In this document: one piece after another, positions 1 to 9,400 of the stretch
How the letters are laid out: every line of letters begins with the position of its first letter
Numbering within the stretch: position 1 is the first letter of the stretch
Virus record (IMG/VR): IMGVR_UViG_3300008470_000317
Coordinates: 1 to 28,593 of that record
Source of the DNA: a virus
Strand: one strand, 5' to 3'
DNA length: 28,593 bases
Translations under genes and position numbers: made by a program
The notes under the pieces: model-generated
Database searches by the model: none
What the model saw: the letters and a program-made list of their open reading frames with translations, nothing else
Told to the model about the DNA's origin: nothing

Positions 1-205
1 CCCGTACGTTCACAGGCTTGTGGCTGCGGCGTTTGGCGCAAAGATTGATGGCAAGGAGGTCCTGCACAAGTCGGACGACCAAGACGACAACAGGGCTTCT
101 CAACTGCGCGCGGGTACTCGGAAGGACAACGCACAGGACCGACTCAAGAACGCCGCCAAGAAGCAGCGCAAGGGTACCAAGAAACCAAAAGTAGGTGGCC
201 GATGA
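1..205 (+). CDS. HNH endonuclease, C-terminal fragment (cut by window edge)
   Basis: The reading frame is open from position 2 to the TGA at 203-205 with no stop before the edge, so this is the 3' end of a longer rightward gene; a GTG at 20 is not needed as a start. The visible order is VHRLVAAAFG, then DGKEVLHKSDD, then DNRASQLRAGTRKDNAQD, then a Lys/Arg-rich tail. This matches the end of phage HNH endonucleases (HNH_3/NUMOD4-associated type), where 'VHRLV..AF', 'V.H.dgd..nN...NLR.GT..eN..D' is the usual ending. The His of LHKSDD and the Asn of DNRAS would be the second and third signature residues; the first His lies outside the window or in VHR. It is the only plus-strand gene and converges on the late operon. 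It could be a free-standing homing-type nuclease or a nicking enzyme. The assignment rests on about 65 residues. Confidence 0.7.
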   Translation, partial: PYVHRLVAAAFGAKIDGKEVLHKSDDQDDNRASQLRAGTRKDNAQDRLKNAAKKQRKGTKKPKVGGR

Positions 206-206
206 A

Positions 207-239
207 GCGGCTAGTGACCTAGACGGGGGTCGAAGCTGC
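207..239. other. Convergent-gene hairpin, possible weak terminator
   Basis: The gap between the two converging genes holds a two-part dyad. GCGGCT (207-212) pairs with AGCTGC (234-239) with one G-T wobble, and GACC (216-219) pairs with GGTC (228-231) inside it. There is no T-tract on either side, so it is not a classical intrinsic terminator. Its place between converging stop codons is the main reason to list it. Confidence 0.25.
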
Positions 240-247
240 GCAACTGC

Positions 248-733
248 CTAAAGTGACAACATGGCAGCACCCCACCAACCCTCAATTTCGCCGGGACTAA
301 ACCTCTCGACGAAGTAGGGTGTCTCTGCATGGTAGGGGTACATCACGTCAAGTGGGTCACCTGAGTGGATTCGTCCAACCAGGTGACCAAACTCGTGCAG
401 GGTGGTCCTGCTGTCGGCGCCCTTGGGCAGTCTGACAACGCCCTGGTACGCGAGCCCCACGTAGTTGTTCAGAAGCAGTACAGACCGCTCGGTGACGGCG
501 AGGGTTGCCTCGTCCATTGAGAGGGTGTTCTTGTCCGCTTCAGTGAACAACCTGACCTGGACTATGCCTGGCTCGGGCAAGGGCTCACAGCGACCCCTCA
601 CGACGGTGTACAGGTCCTCTGGGTAGTCCCAGACGTCTAGGGCGGCCCGCACCTCCTGGGCGCTGACAGGTGAGTCCCTGCAGACCTTGATGATCACGTC
701 TGGCATTAGTATGGTGTAGATGAGTCCGAACAT
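248..733 (-). CDS. Metzincin (matrixin-like) zinc metalloprotease
   Basis: This 161-residue protein starts at the ATG at 733, one base after the TGA of the upstream lipoprotein gene (TGACATG); a longer frame to 823 lies wholly inside that gene. Residues 113-123 read HEFGHLVGRIH, the HExxHxxGxxH zinc site: His113, His117 and His123 as ligands, Glu114 as general base. DVMYP at 129-133 supplies the Met-turn (Met131). Eight residues from the third His to the Met is the spacing seen in matrixins (M10A). The N-terminal half (PDVIIKVC, then VRAALDVW) resembles the opening beta strand and helix of metzincin catalytic domains. Cys18 and Cys49 could form a disulphide. No cysteine-switch prodomain and no clear signal peptide are visible, and the length is about that of a bare catalytic domain. 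The target is unknown: host surface protein, virion maturation and lysis are all possible. Family is confident, role is not. Confidence 0.85.
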   Translation of the reverse strand: MFGLIYTILMPDVIIKVCRDSPVSAQEVRAALDVWDYPEDLYTVVRGRCEPLPEPGIVQVRLFTEADKNTLSMDEATLAVTERSVLLLNNYVGLAYQGVVRLPKGADSRTTLHEFGHLVGRIHSGDPLDVMYPYHAETPYFVERFSPGEIEGWWGAAMLSL

Positions 734-734
734 G

Positions 735-1268
735 TCACTTGTCCTCTCGGTGGATTGTCCCTGTGGTGGCCTCCTGCTGATTCCATGCGGCCACATGGAT
801 GGCAACGACGTCGCCAATCTCATCAGTGGTGACTGATGCCACGTCTATCGCTACGGGGAGTCTTCCGCCAACGAGCGGGCCCCACACGCCACCAACATCC
901 ACAACGGCGCTACCGTCCCGGCAGTACCAGACTACTGGAAAATTCGCGGGTTCGCCGTCCAGGCAGATTTCGGTGTCGCCAGACTCCAACAGGCGGAAGG
1001 TCACGCCAGAGGGAAGCCCGGTGAGGTCCATCAGGTCCCCATCCATGCGCCACCAGTCAGTGAAAAGGACGTCCTCGGCCAGGATGTCAGGACACAGCTC
1101 TGCAACAGTCACATCAACGATGCCGTCGCCATCGGTGTCCCACCCAGACTCGTCGTTCCAAGTGTTGGTGATAACCTCATCAAAGCCTAGGCCGAGTTCA
1201 GGTTTGGGTTTGCAGGCCCCAAGAGCAAGGGCCAGGCAGAACAACCAGACACAGATACGAGTTGACAT
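735..1268 (-). CDS. Predicted lipoprotein with a Ca-binding-like DxDxDG motif
   Basis: The 177-residue product begins with an N-region containing Arg4, a hydrophobic stretch (residues 5-16) and a lipobox LGAC with Cys19 as the expected lipidation site. Lys20 at +2 does not act as the Asp inner-membrane retention signal, so outer-membrane sorting is possible if the host is Gram-negative. Residues 44-52 read DTDGDGIVD, the loop pattern of EF-hand, dockerin and thrombospondin type 3 calcium sites. The rest is acidic, apparently beta-rich, with several cysteines. No family was recognised. It ends one base before the metalloprotease start, so the two are probably translated together. An AAAGG sequence precedes the ATG. 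Phage lipoproteins are known in superinfection exclusion and as spanins; this is too large and lacks the layout of a typical o-spanin. Cofactor, anchor or inhibitor of the protease is inference from position only. Confidence 0.75.
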   Translation of the reverse strand: MSTRICVWLFCLALALGACKPKPELGLGFDEVITNTWNDESGWDTDGDGIVDVTVAELCPDILAEDVLFTDWWRMDGDLMDLTGLPSGVTFRLLESGDTEICLDGEPANFPVVWYCRDGSAVVDVGGVWGPLVGGRLPVAIDVASVTTDEIGDVVAIHVAAWNQQEATTGTIHREDK

Positions 1269-1277
1269 TGGGGACCT

Positions 1278-1730
1278 TTAGTTTTCTCGGGTTGCTACCT
1301 TGATGGTGACGGAACTCGAAGTACCAGCGCCCGCGCCATCCCAGAACAGCAGGGTCACATGGCCGCCCCGCACAGGGATGGTGGCGCCCAACTTGTCTGG
1401 GGCAGTGGCGAAGAAGTCGGCCTTGGCAAAGGTCATCTCGTAGGGCTTCATAGTGGCCACACCAGCGGAGAGGGCCTGGCTAGGTACGGGAGCCCAGTCG
1501 GTCGCAGTCCCAGTGGTCCAAGCGGCGGGGTCTTTCTCAAGGGTGAACACGGCCTGCACCCGTAGGTCAGTTAGACTGCCCACTGTGGCGACATCAACTG
1601 TGAAGTCAAGGAAGTCTCCACCACTGACCGGGATGGCGGTCGAAGCGAGGGGCGCGGTCAGGGAGTCGCCCACAAGGCTGCCCGCGGCGCACACGATGTA
1701 ACCCGACGTGGGGTTGATTTTACTTGCCAT
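1278..1730 (-). CDS. Small beta-rich probable structural protein
   Basis: A 150-residue protein of unrecognised family. It is Ala/Gly/Thr/Val-rich with alternating hydrophobic residues, a pattern common in beta-sandwich virion proteins. The C-terminal part (GATIPVRGGHVTLLFWDG) loosely echoes GATFPLRRG in the 240-residue protein encoded at 2303-3025, suggesting the two may belong to one fold class. The ATG overlaps the end of the preceding membrane-protein gene by 11 bases, with GAGG upstream as a ribosome site. It has no signal peptide or membrane segment. A virion accessory role, such as decoration or fibre attachment, fits its position in the late operon but is not shown. Confidence 0.6.
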   Translation of the reverse strand: MASKINPTSGYIVCAAGSLVGDSLTAPLASTAIPVSGGDFLDFTVDVATVGSLTDLRVQAVFTLEKDPAAWTTGTATDWAPVPSQALSAGVATMKPYEMTFAKADFFATAPDKLGATIPVRGGHVTLLFWDGAGAGTSSSVTIKVATREN

Positions 1731-2040
1731 TTGAAGAAGCCTCTACAGTGTTCTGTGTGTATTGCGTGGGTGCGAGGGTGAGGTACTTTGTGGATACCCC
1801 GACACCTGCAAGGGCCAGAAGCCCAAAGAGCAGGGCCAAAGTGATCATGCGTTGGTCTGTGCGACTATCGCTGGCCGCCTGGACAACGGCATCCTCGACC
1901 CGAGTGATAGACGTTGTTAGTCTGGAGAAACCCTCTTTGGTGACAGCGGAGTTCTCCTCAAGCGAGTTGGCTAGAAGCCCAATCAGCGCGCTCTCGGTTG
2001 TGGTCTCGGGGGCATGGTCTTCGAGAAGTTTGACAGCCAT
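1720..2040 (-). CDS. Small single-pass membrane protein
   Basis: This 106-residue protein has a polar, helical N-terminal two thirds (Glu/Ser/Thr-rich, probably a short coiled coil), one strong membrane segment at about residues 70-86 (ITLALLFGLLALAGVGV), and a short polar tail. It starts in a TAATG overlap with the gene before it. The position near the end of the late operon and the small size make a lysis-related role (holin-like or i-spanin-like) conceivable. Holins of this type are usually more charged at the tail, and i-spanins carry the membrane helix at the N-terminus, so neither fits well. It is left as a membrane protein of unknown function. Confidence 0.6.
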   Translation of the reverse strand: MAVKLLEDHAPETTTESALIGLLANSLEENSAVTKEGFSRLTTSITRVEDAVVQAASDSRTDQRMITLALLFGLLALAGVGVSTKYLTLAPTQYTQNTVEASSNGK

Positions 2041-2303
2041 TAGCGCCGCCCGTTGATAGACGCGAGGAGCGCCACCGCCGCAGGTCGCCCTGGGTTGCCT
2101 GGTGCCGCGGAGTGCTCATTGGCGAGCGCCTGCAGGAGTGCGCTGGAGACGGCCTGCGTGGGACCTGGGCCACCCTCCCCACCATGACTGCCTACGAGGA
2201 GGCCTAGGCTGGTGGCGTAGGCTCGGAGCGCCGTGTAATTGGCCGCGGTGTACGTCTCGACGATTGAGCCGTCTGGGTCTACAATGTGTCCAGTGATTGC
2301 CAT
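2040..2303 (-). CDS. Small hypothetical late protein (87 aa)
   Basis: The start is the ATG at 2303, which overlaps the TAA of the upstream gene as TAATG. A longer frame reaching 2402 is rejected because it runs through that gene. The protein opens with AITGHIVDPDGSIVETYT, then has an Ala/Leu-rich helical part, a Gly-rich linker (GSHGGEGGPGP) and an Ala-rich helix. No family was recognised. TAATG overlaps at both ends place it firmly in the translation-coupled late operon. Confidence 0.6.
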   Translation of the reverse strand: MAITGHIVDPDGSIVETYTAANYTALRAYATSLGLLVGSHGGEGGPGPTQAVSSALLQALANEHSAAPGNPGRPAAVALLASINGRR

Positions 2304-3025
2304 TAGGCCAATCCCCCTATCTCGATTTGACGAATCCACGCGGTAGGCGAGAATGTAATGGTGGCGGTGGCGGAGGCGGCGTGAGGGAAGACGCCGAAAC
2401 AAAGCCAGGTTTGTCCGGTAAGCGCTAAGTTCATGGTCTTGGCCGCTGAGGTGTTCACCGAGCCATTCGCGTTCTCCAGCACCGTCGTAACGGCGGCCAC
2501 TGTGCCGTCGGTACCTAGCACACCTCGACGCAGCGGGAAGGTCGCGCCGAAATTCTTGAGCCCCCCGCGTACACCGGACAGGGCCACAGCACCGTCCAGC
2601 CCAGCATTAGCCCTCGCCCCAGCGCCATCCCAGTCGAGCCCTGACCACACTATCGACGTACCAGCCGCATCCGTCGAGAGCCCGGCCCACACCACAAGGC
2701 CACTGGAGTCGGACGGAGGTGTGCCTGTATCGCTGTGGACCGCGAATGCGGCGGGCGTGCGGTCGGCTAGATTGCCATCGCTGTCTCGCCACGGCAGGAT
2801 GACAAACCAGCCTCGGTTTGGCAGCGTCTCGGCGGTCGTAGCCGTCATAGTGCACGTCACGGAGCCGTCTGCATTCCAGGTGAGGGCGGTGTCCAGGCAG
2901 CCTGTAGGGTCACCTGTGACGCCATCTGCGTTTGGGGTGACGACGTCAGCTTCCGCGGGGGCCAGAAACTTGTCAGAGGTATTATGCTCGTTCAGGTCCA
3001 TAGGGATTGCGAGGAAGTCAGCCAT
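2303..3025 (-). CDS. Beta-rich virion-type protein (240 aa)
   Basis: This is probably a structural protein. The sequence is rich in Gly, Ala, Thr, Asp and Val, almost without Lys, with alternating hydrophobic residues and repeated TATTAE/TATITF-type strands. It has no signal peptide or membrane helix. It resembles phage fibre, decoration or neck-accessory proteins in composition only; no specific family was recognised. It lies between the 130-residue decoration-like gene (6 bases upstream) and the 87-residue gene (TAATG overlap). The ATG at 3025 is preceded by a weak ribosome site, so expression may depend on coupling to the gene before it. Confidence 0.6.
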   Translation of the reverse strand: MADFLAIPMDLNEHNTSDKFLAPAEADVVTPNADGVTGDPTGCLDTALTWNADGSVTCTMTATTAETLPNRGWFVILPWRDSDGNLADRTPAAFAVHSDTGTPPSDSSGLVVWAGLSTDAAGTSIVWSGLDWDGAGARANAGLDGAVALSGVRGGLKNFGATFPLRRGVLGTDGTVAAVTTVLENANGSVNTSAAKTMNLALTGQTWLCFGVFPHAASATATITFSPTAWIRQIEIGGLA

Positions 3026-3031
3026 GGGTGC

Positions 3032-3424
3032 CTAACCGCCGAAGTGGATGAGGTTGTCGTTGAGCACGCTGCCGATGACTCGACGCGGGCCAGTCTTGTC
3101 AGGAACGTTGGACCACTTGCCACCGGCAACCAGGAACAACTTTTGGTCTTCCGCCAGGTCAACATCGGTGTCAGCGACACGGGCATCCTCAAAGGGCAGG
3201 TAGGCCCACGGGTAACACGCGGTGAAGTCATGGGAGTCCGACATGTGAGCCAGGATGAACAGCGGAGCGGTCTTGGGCGTGGTCACGGGGTCAGCCAGAC
3301 CCATCACAAGGTATGAGCCTCGCACGTTTCGAGGGGTGACAATGGTACCCTTGGGCCAGACACCTTCAGTGGCCGCCAGTGTTGGGTTCAGTGGCAGCGC
3401 CTTGTCGAATTCGGTTTTGGGCAT
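3032..3424 (-). CDS. Decoration-like small structural protein (130 aa)
   Basis: The N-terminal part (PKGTIVTPRN) and the C-terminal beta pattern (LFLVAGGKW, RRVIGSVL) are reminiscent of small capsid-decoration or head-tail accessory proteins, where a PxGTxV-type turn and a final 'viGsvl' strand are common. This is a weak similarity from memory. The start has a good ribosome site (AAGGAG, six bases from the ATG). It is the first gene after the giant ejection protein. In the 59-base gap before it lies a small dyad (GTGAG TAT CTCAC, 3443-3455) without a T-tract. Confidence 0.55.
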   Translation of the reverse strand: MPKTEFDKALPLNPTLAATEGVWPKGTIVTPRNVRGSYLVMGLADPVTTPKTAPLFILAHMSDSHDFTACYPWAYLPFEDARVADTDVDLAEDQKLFLVAGGKWSNVPDKTGPRRVIGSVLNDNLIHFGG

Positions 3425-3483
3425 AGATAGCTCCTTCCCTCTGTGAGTATCTCACCCGGGCTTCCGCCTTGGGCAGATTGCTG

Positions 3484-6400
3484 CTAGTCACTGTAGACTG
3501 TGTTCTCTGCCTCGGCGAACAGCGCCTGGGCCCCGCGCACGACATTCTCGGGCTCATGGGCCATATCCTCGGCCACGTTGTAAGTGGTCATCCGGGGACC
3601 ACCCATAGCCTGGAGTGCGGACATCACACCAGACCTACGCACACCCCACTCGGAGAGCAGTTGGGCATAGGGGCCAAGTTCGCTACCCAGTAGAGGGTAC
3701 CGTTTCATCGCGGAGAGCATGTGGCGCTCGGTCTGCCAGCCGCCGTCAGCACTGCGGGTGACCCGGTTCTTCGCACCCAGGGGTATCCAGTTAGCTTGCT
3801 CTAGTACAAACTTCTGGTAGCCGTTGACTTTGACCAGGGCCTTGTCTCGGGAGTCCTCTTTGCCCAGGAACGCCATGATATACTGGTCAATGATTTGGCT
3901 CTTGAAACCAAGCATCTCGGCAGTGTGCTCAATGAGGTGTTCCTGCCAGTACCCGTTGGGGGCTGTGGCGCCAATGTCCACACCACCCTTGTTACCAAGG
4001 AAGTTCGCGGCGACTGTGCCAGCCATGAAGGTCATGTGGGTGGTGTTCATGGCGAATTCGATACCGTACAGTGCGCCGTCCTCTGGACTGCTGTAGTACG
4101 CGTGGGTGTCGTCGAAACCACCCGCAAGGGCAGCCTGCCTCTGCTCATAGGATAGCACTGAACTGAACCCGTGCGTCGCGCCACCCATGTAGGACGGCTG
4201 GAAGTTGGTCAGACGCTGTTCATTCAGGGCGCGGCCCTTGAGGGTTTCATCCTGCTCGGCCTTGTCGTTGACGTACTGGGTGACAGCGTGGGAGGCCTGC
4301 GCGCGGTTTCTGGACCGGCCCAGGATTGTCTGGCCCATCATGGACTTGGCGAGGAACCGCGGGTCCTGGGCCTCGAAACCCTCAAACAGCGCCCGCATAC
4401 CGTACTTCAGGGCTTGTTTGTGGAACCGGTAGAACGGCACAACCCGGGCGACGTGGGCAAGCTCCCACTGGGAGTAGTCATGGCTCCAGTCAAACAAGGC
4501 GTTGGTGGCCCGCTTCTTGGCGGTGCGGGGGTCGGCGCCCTCGGACAATAGGTGCATGAACAGGTGGGACCGTTGCCGCCGTTCAATGTCGGTGTTGAGG
4601 TCTGCGATGCCGCGCTTGCTGTCAGCAAAGGCACCACCCAACTTGTTGGTCCACCCCTCACGACCAGCGCGTTCAGTTGACTGTAGGAACTCGTGTGAGG
4701 CCTCGGCGTCCATCATACCATAGTCAGCGAGCATTTCCCGCACTTCGTCGTAACTGTAGGCTGAACCACTTTTGGTCTTAAACGTACCTTTCTTGCCCGC
4801 AAAGATGTCGTTGGTGATTCGTGAGGAGTAGCTCTGCGTGATCGTGGGGAGTATGTCCGAGCCAGCCTTAACCACGGATCCCATGGCTTTGCGAATTGGG
4901 TTCCAGTATGGTTGGAGGGACGACGTGACAGCGCGTGCCCCAGCGTTGCGCTCATGGAACTTGAACGCTTCGTGGACTGTGTTACTCGCGGCGACCCCAA
5001 TGGCACCAGCCCAGATAGCCCGGATTGGGCCTGTAGCTACTGGGATGGTCACGTTGACGGCGGCCGTCATGCCCTCGTTGGACGCAACCTGCAGGGTGTT
5101 ACCAAAGATGTTGGCGCTGACGTGCTTAGGGTCACCCACAAGTACGCCCGCTGTGAGGCTCTGGAGCACCACGTTGACAGCGGCTGGTCCAAGGTCTACC
5201 AGGTTACCCATACCATTGGATTTCGAGTGGTACAGTGTCATCTCCTTGATAAGCCCGTCTAGCTCAGTGCCCAATTCGTCCATCAGGGACTTAGGCAGGA
5301 ACGTGGGAGCCTCGCCGGGGTACTCGTCTCGGAGTACAACCAGGGTCTTAAACGCGCCCTCACCCCCGTCGACCTTGTGCTTCTCACCTATCACGTTGAA
5401 GCCGAGCTCGTTCGAGATGGCCATGACAGAGTCAATGTTGAATGCGTCGCTGGCTAGGTCTTCAGCGGACATCCCCCCCGTGATAAAGTTGTTGAACATG
5501 GTCATGTCTGCGGCGGAGTACTTCCCAGTCACCATCCGACTGGCGGTGTTAGCCACACGGGTCTCAAGGGCGAGGTGAGCGAGACCAGCGGCAATCATCA
5601 GGCGAGTCTTGTCAGATGCGCCCGTCTTGCCGAGCTCGGCGGCGAGCTTGGTTGGGGTCACGTCCAACAGGGTCTCCTCGACAATCACTCTGGCGGCACG
5701 CTTCAGACGACTGCGCATCTCCGCCATAGTTGTCACAGTGCTGTCAGCCAGTATGTCGACAGTCGCCTGGAATAGCGCGGTAGACACGTTGCCACTGCCA
5801 GGGTGCCTGGCCATGATTTCGGGGATGACCGAGTTCGCGATGGCCGCAATTCCAGGGTAGTTCTTCTGGCGCTGGGCGGCACCCTCGGAGGCGCCTTCAA
5901 GCTTGGCTGCAGCCTTCTGGTCGGCCTTGAACGCTAGTATCTCGTCAGCGGTGAGTCCCGCGGGGACAGTCTTGGGGTCACGGAGACGCTTGATGTCTAC
6001 AGCGCGGCCCTTGGCGTCGATGAATAGCGACCGGTCCGACACGTTTCCCATGGTGGCGCCGCGCCCGTCAATGTCCATAGGCGCAGTCGTCTCAAAGTAC
6101 TGGTCCAGGTCGGCCCAGTCGTTGCCACGCGCGGCCAGGCGGGAGGCGTCATCACGGATGAGTGCTGAGCGGCTCTTTGTCTCGTCGATTACAACCACAA
6201 ACTTCTCGTTGATTGCCCCGTGGTCTACGACGGCACGCCCTTTGAAGAGGCCCGCGGTGCTGCGCGCGGCCAGACTGTACACACCCACCGCCAATCGTGT
6301 GAACGCGTTGTTAGACGCCAGGGGCATCGTGGGGTCGTCCATCATAATCTTCAGCGCGCGCACCCGGGTAATCTCCGGGGTGAGGTCCCGACGCTCGGCG

Positions 6401-9400
6401 AACTGGAGGAAGTCGTTGACCAGTTCCTCGGTGTGCTTCAGAGCATCCCGTGGGATGAGTTCTGTGGCATTGACTAGAGCCTGACCCTTGGGCGAGGTTG
6501 ACCACTCGGCGAACGCCGCCGAGTACTCACTCTGCATAAGCTTGGTGAGGGTGGACTTGTTGATTGCGGTACCGGCGTCATCATCGAATGACTTGTGGAT
6601 TAGGTCTGACGAGATGTCATCCCACTTGTATGTATCTCGGGCGGCATCTTGCTTGATACCCTCGGCGAGTGAGCGGGCCACTTTGGCGTAGGTCTCGCGG
6701 TACAGGTCATTGGCATCCTGGTAGGCCTTCTTGCGGTCCATAATCGCGAGGTCTTTGTCAGCCTTCACGAGCTCCGGGCTTCTGTTCTTGGGCGTGTGCT
6801 TGGCCTTAGAGGCCTTGAGGTCCGCGCGCTTCCGGGCGTTGTCTTTGCGGCTGGCTAGGATAGAGTACCGCCCCGCCTGCACGTCCTGGTCGAGCAAGGT
6901 CTTGTGGAGCTTGGCCTTCTTAGCCTTCAGCATCTCCCGGGCCCGGGCCCACGATGCCTTTGAGATAGCCTCACGCGCCTGCGCAGCGGCGACACTTAGC
7001 CGGGTGGCTTCGGCCTGTGCTTTAGCAACATACGCCTTGGAAGAGCGTTTGTAGTCCTTCAGGTTAGCCCTGGTCTCGGCGAGCTTGTTTCTGGCGGCCA
7101 GCAGGTCCTTTGTGGGGTTGGTCTTGATGGCTGCACTAATCACAGCCTCCGTGTGCCCTCCAGCTACCTCTGTGACCACCCGCTTAGCCTCTGTGACCTC
7201 GGCTGCCATTTCGGTAACCTTGTCGGCGGCGAGGGCTTTGGCACGTTGTGCGGATGCCTCTGCGCGGCGGGCGTGGCTTTCAGCTTGCACGGTGGTCTTG
7301 ATAGGAGCCTTGCGGTCGTGGGCTATCCTGTCAAGTTGTGCGTTGATTTTGACAATCTGCTCCTTGACAGCGTTGGACTCACTCAAAGTGACCTTCTTGA
7401 CGTTGGCACCCTTTGGAATCTTGTCGGCTTCAACCTTTAGTACAGCGTCGAGGCGCACAAGCTGGATGTCCAGGGCGTCAATAAGCTCCCGCTGAAGGGC
7501 CACGACCTGGTTGGCCTGGTCAATCCGTTTGCCCTCCTCGGCTAGAGCCATGGTGCTCTTCCTGTCAACAATATCAACCTTCAGCCGGTGAATCTGGTCA
7601 CCAGAGGACTTGTATGCCTCCGCCATACGTGGGTCAGCCCGCAGAGCCTGACCAAACTCCCCACGAACAATGGACTCAAGGAAAGGTGAGACAGCCTGAG
7701 AGAGCATGCTCAATTCAAGTGTCTTGCCTAGGGCCTCCAGGTCGTCCCCGCGCTCGGCCGCAGTAGCCGCAGCCTCAAAGGCTTTCCGGGCCTTAGACGC
7801 CTTCCGGAGCTTGTTGACCTTTCCGCCCGCCTTGACCACGTTGCCTGCACCGTACGTGATCATTCCCACGGGGTCAGGCTGTGCGGACTCACCTACGAGG
7901 GCGTAGAACCAGGGTAGGTTGTTGGCTATGAGTCTCTCCGCCGCCCAGTCGCTGTCTGTGTCAAGACCAATGCGGGCCACAAAGGGCTTCATCGTGGTGT
8001 CGATGTCGGTGAAGAAGTCAGCATCTCCACGCAGGGCGGAAATCTCCTCCGGGGTCTCGCCCATGGCGAAGGGGATGTTGAGTCCGTCCCAGTCTTCACT
8101 CCACCCTGGCGTGGTCAGGTCACCTAGAAAGTCACGGTTCATCTGGTTGAAAGACTTCAGCGCGTCCGACGACTTCTTTGGGAACATAGCCGTCACAAGC
8201 GCAGACTGGACCCCAGTGCCCAGGGCGTACAAGTCACCCAGGTCGAGCACCTGGTCGGGGGTGCGGGAGCCCACGGAAATCATCGCAGATGGTGACACAC
8301 CACGCCCCAGCATCTCAAGCAGACCCAGCGCGGACTGCTTGACCACACCGGACTTGAACGTGGTGTCATTCCCGAAGGTGACATAGGCGGCCTCTGGGGA
8401 GTACATGGCCAGGATGCCACCGGCGCCCACAGGTAGGGTGGACAGCCACTCGTTGTAGGCCTCCTGGTCAGCGTCGCTCCGGTTGAACCGGGGTACGCCT
8501 GGGTGGGAGTTCACCAGGTCTTCGATGTCTTTTTGTGAAGATGTACTTGCGTTCTTGACGGCTACATCGTACTCCTCACCACCACGTAGGTTGTTTCGGA
8601 GTCGAATCTTGTACAGTTTGAGCTTGGCGTCTGCGGGGCTCCACGCGGCGGTCTCTCCACCCGGTGTCCGCGACAGCTTGATCATGACCCCAGGGATGCC
8701 CAGGTCGGCAGCCTGCGCCATCATCGCGGCATGCGTGGCCGGCAGCTCCGCGTTGACGTTGCGCAGTTCCTCCGGGGGCTCCGCGTCACCAAAGCCCTTG
8801 GTGGTCTTCTCCATGTACGTGTCATAGGCGTCCTTGCTCACGTCACCTGCAGAGTACGCGTCTAGCCCCAACCAGCCTTGGGGGGTGGCGTTCCTAGTGA
8901 GGAATTCCATGCCATCCAAGGAACCATTCCAGGCGGTACCAATGGTCAGGCTGAGGGCGCCCATAGTGCCCATCATGGCACCCCGCCCTGCGTGCTTTAC
9001 GAAGTCGTACTCACCAGTCTCTTCGTCGATGAAGCCATCATCAAGGGCCAGGATTTTGTCAACCCGGTCGTTGAATGCGTTCTTAGCCTTGTCGAGCATG
9101 CCAGCATTCGAGCGAGCTTGCACTTTGCCCACCGCGGAGGCCAACTGGGCACTCTGGGTGTTGGCTACATCATCAGCCTCGGCCTGTCGGTCTGCGGTAG
9201 ACTTCGATGCGACCTGGGGCACAGTGCCCTCACGCTCCTCTGGGATGTCATCAGAGCTCACAGGTGGGGCGTCACCCTCAACGGACACCTGGTCAGCTAG
9301 GGGAGGCGCGGTGGGCTTGCGGTAGCCGGGCATACCCGGAGCGGCCTCGGAGTTACCCTCATAGCCCTCTGGGGCGTCCAGTAGAGCTTCAGGGGCTGGT

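Noticed and set aside
735-1268. o-spanin assignment for the lipoprotein
   Set aside because: At about 159 mature residues with a folded, acidic body it is too large, is not proline-rich, and has no overlapping i-spanin frame.
1720-2040. Holin or spanin
   Set aside because: One membrane helix and small size are suggestive, but the helix is near the C-terminus and no endolysin gene lies next to it.
3443-3455. GTGAG TAT CTCAC dyad as a terminator
   Set aside because: The stem is only five bases with a three-base loop and there is no T-tract.
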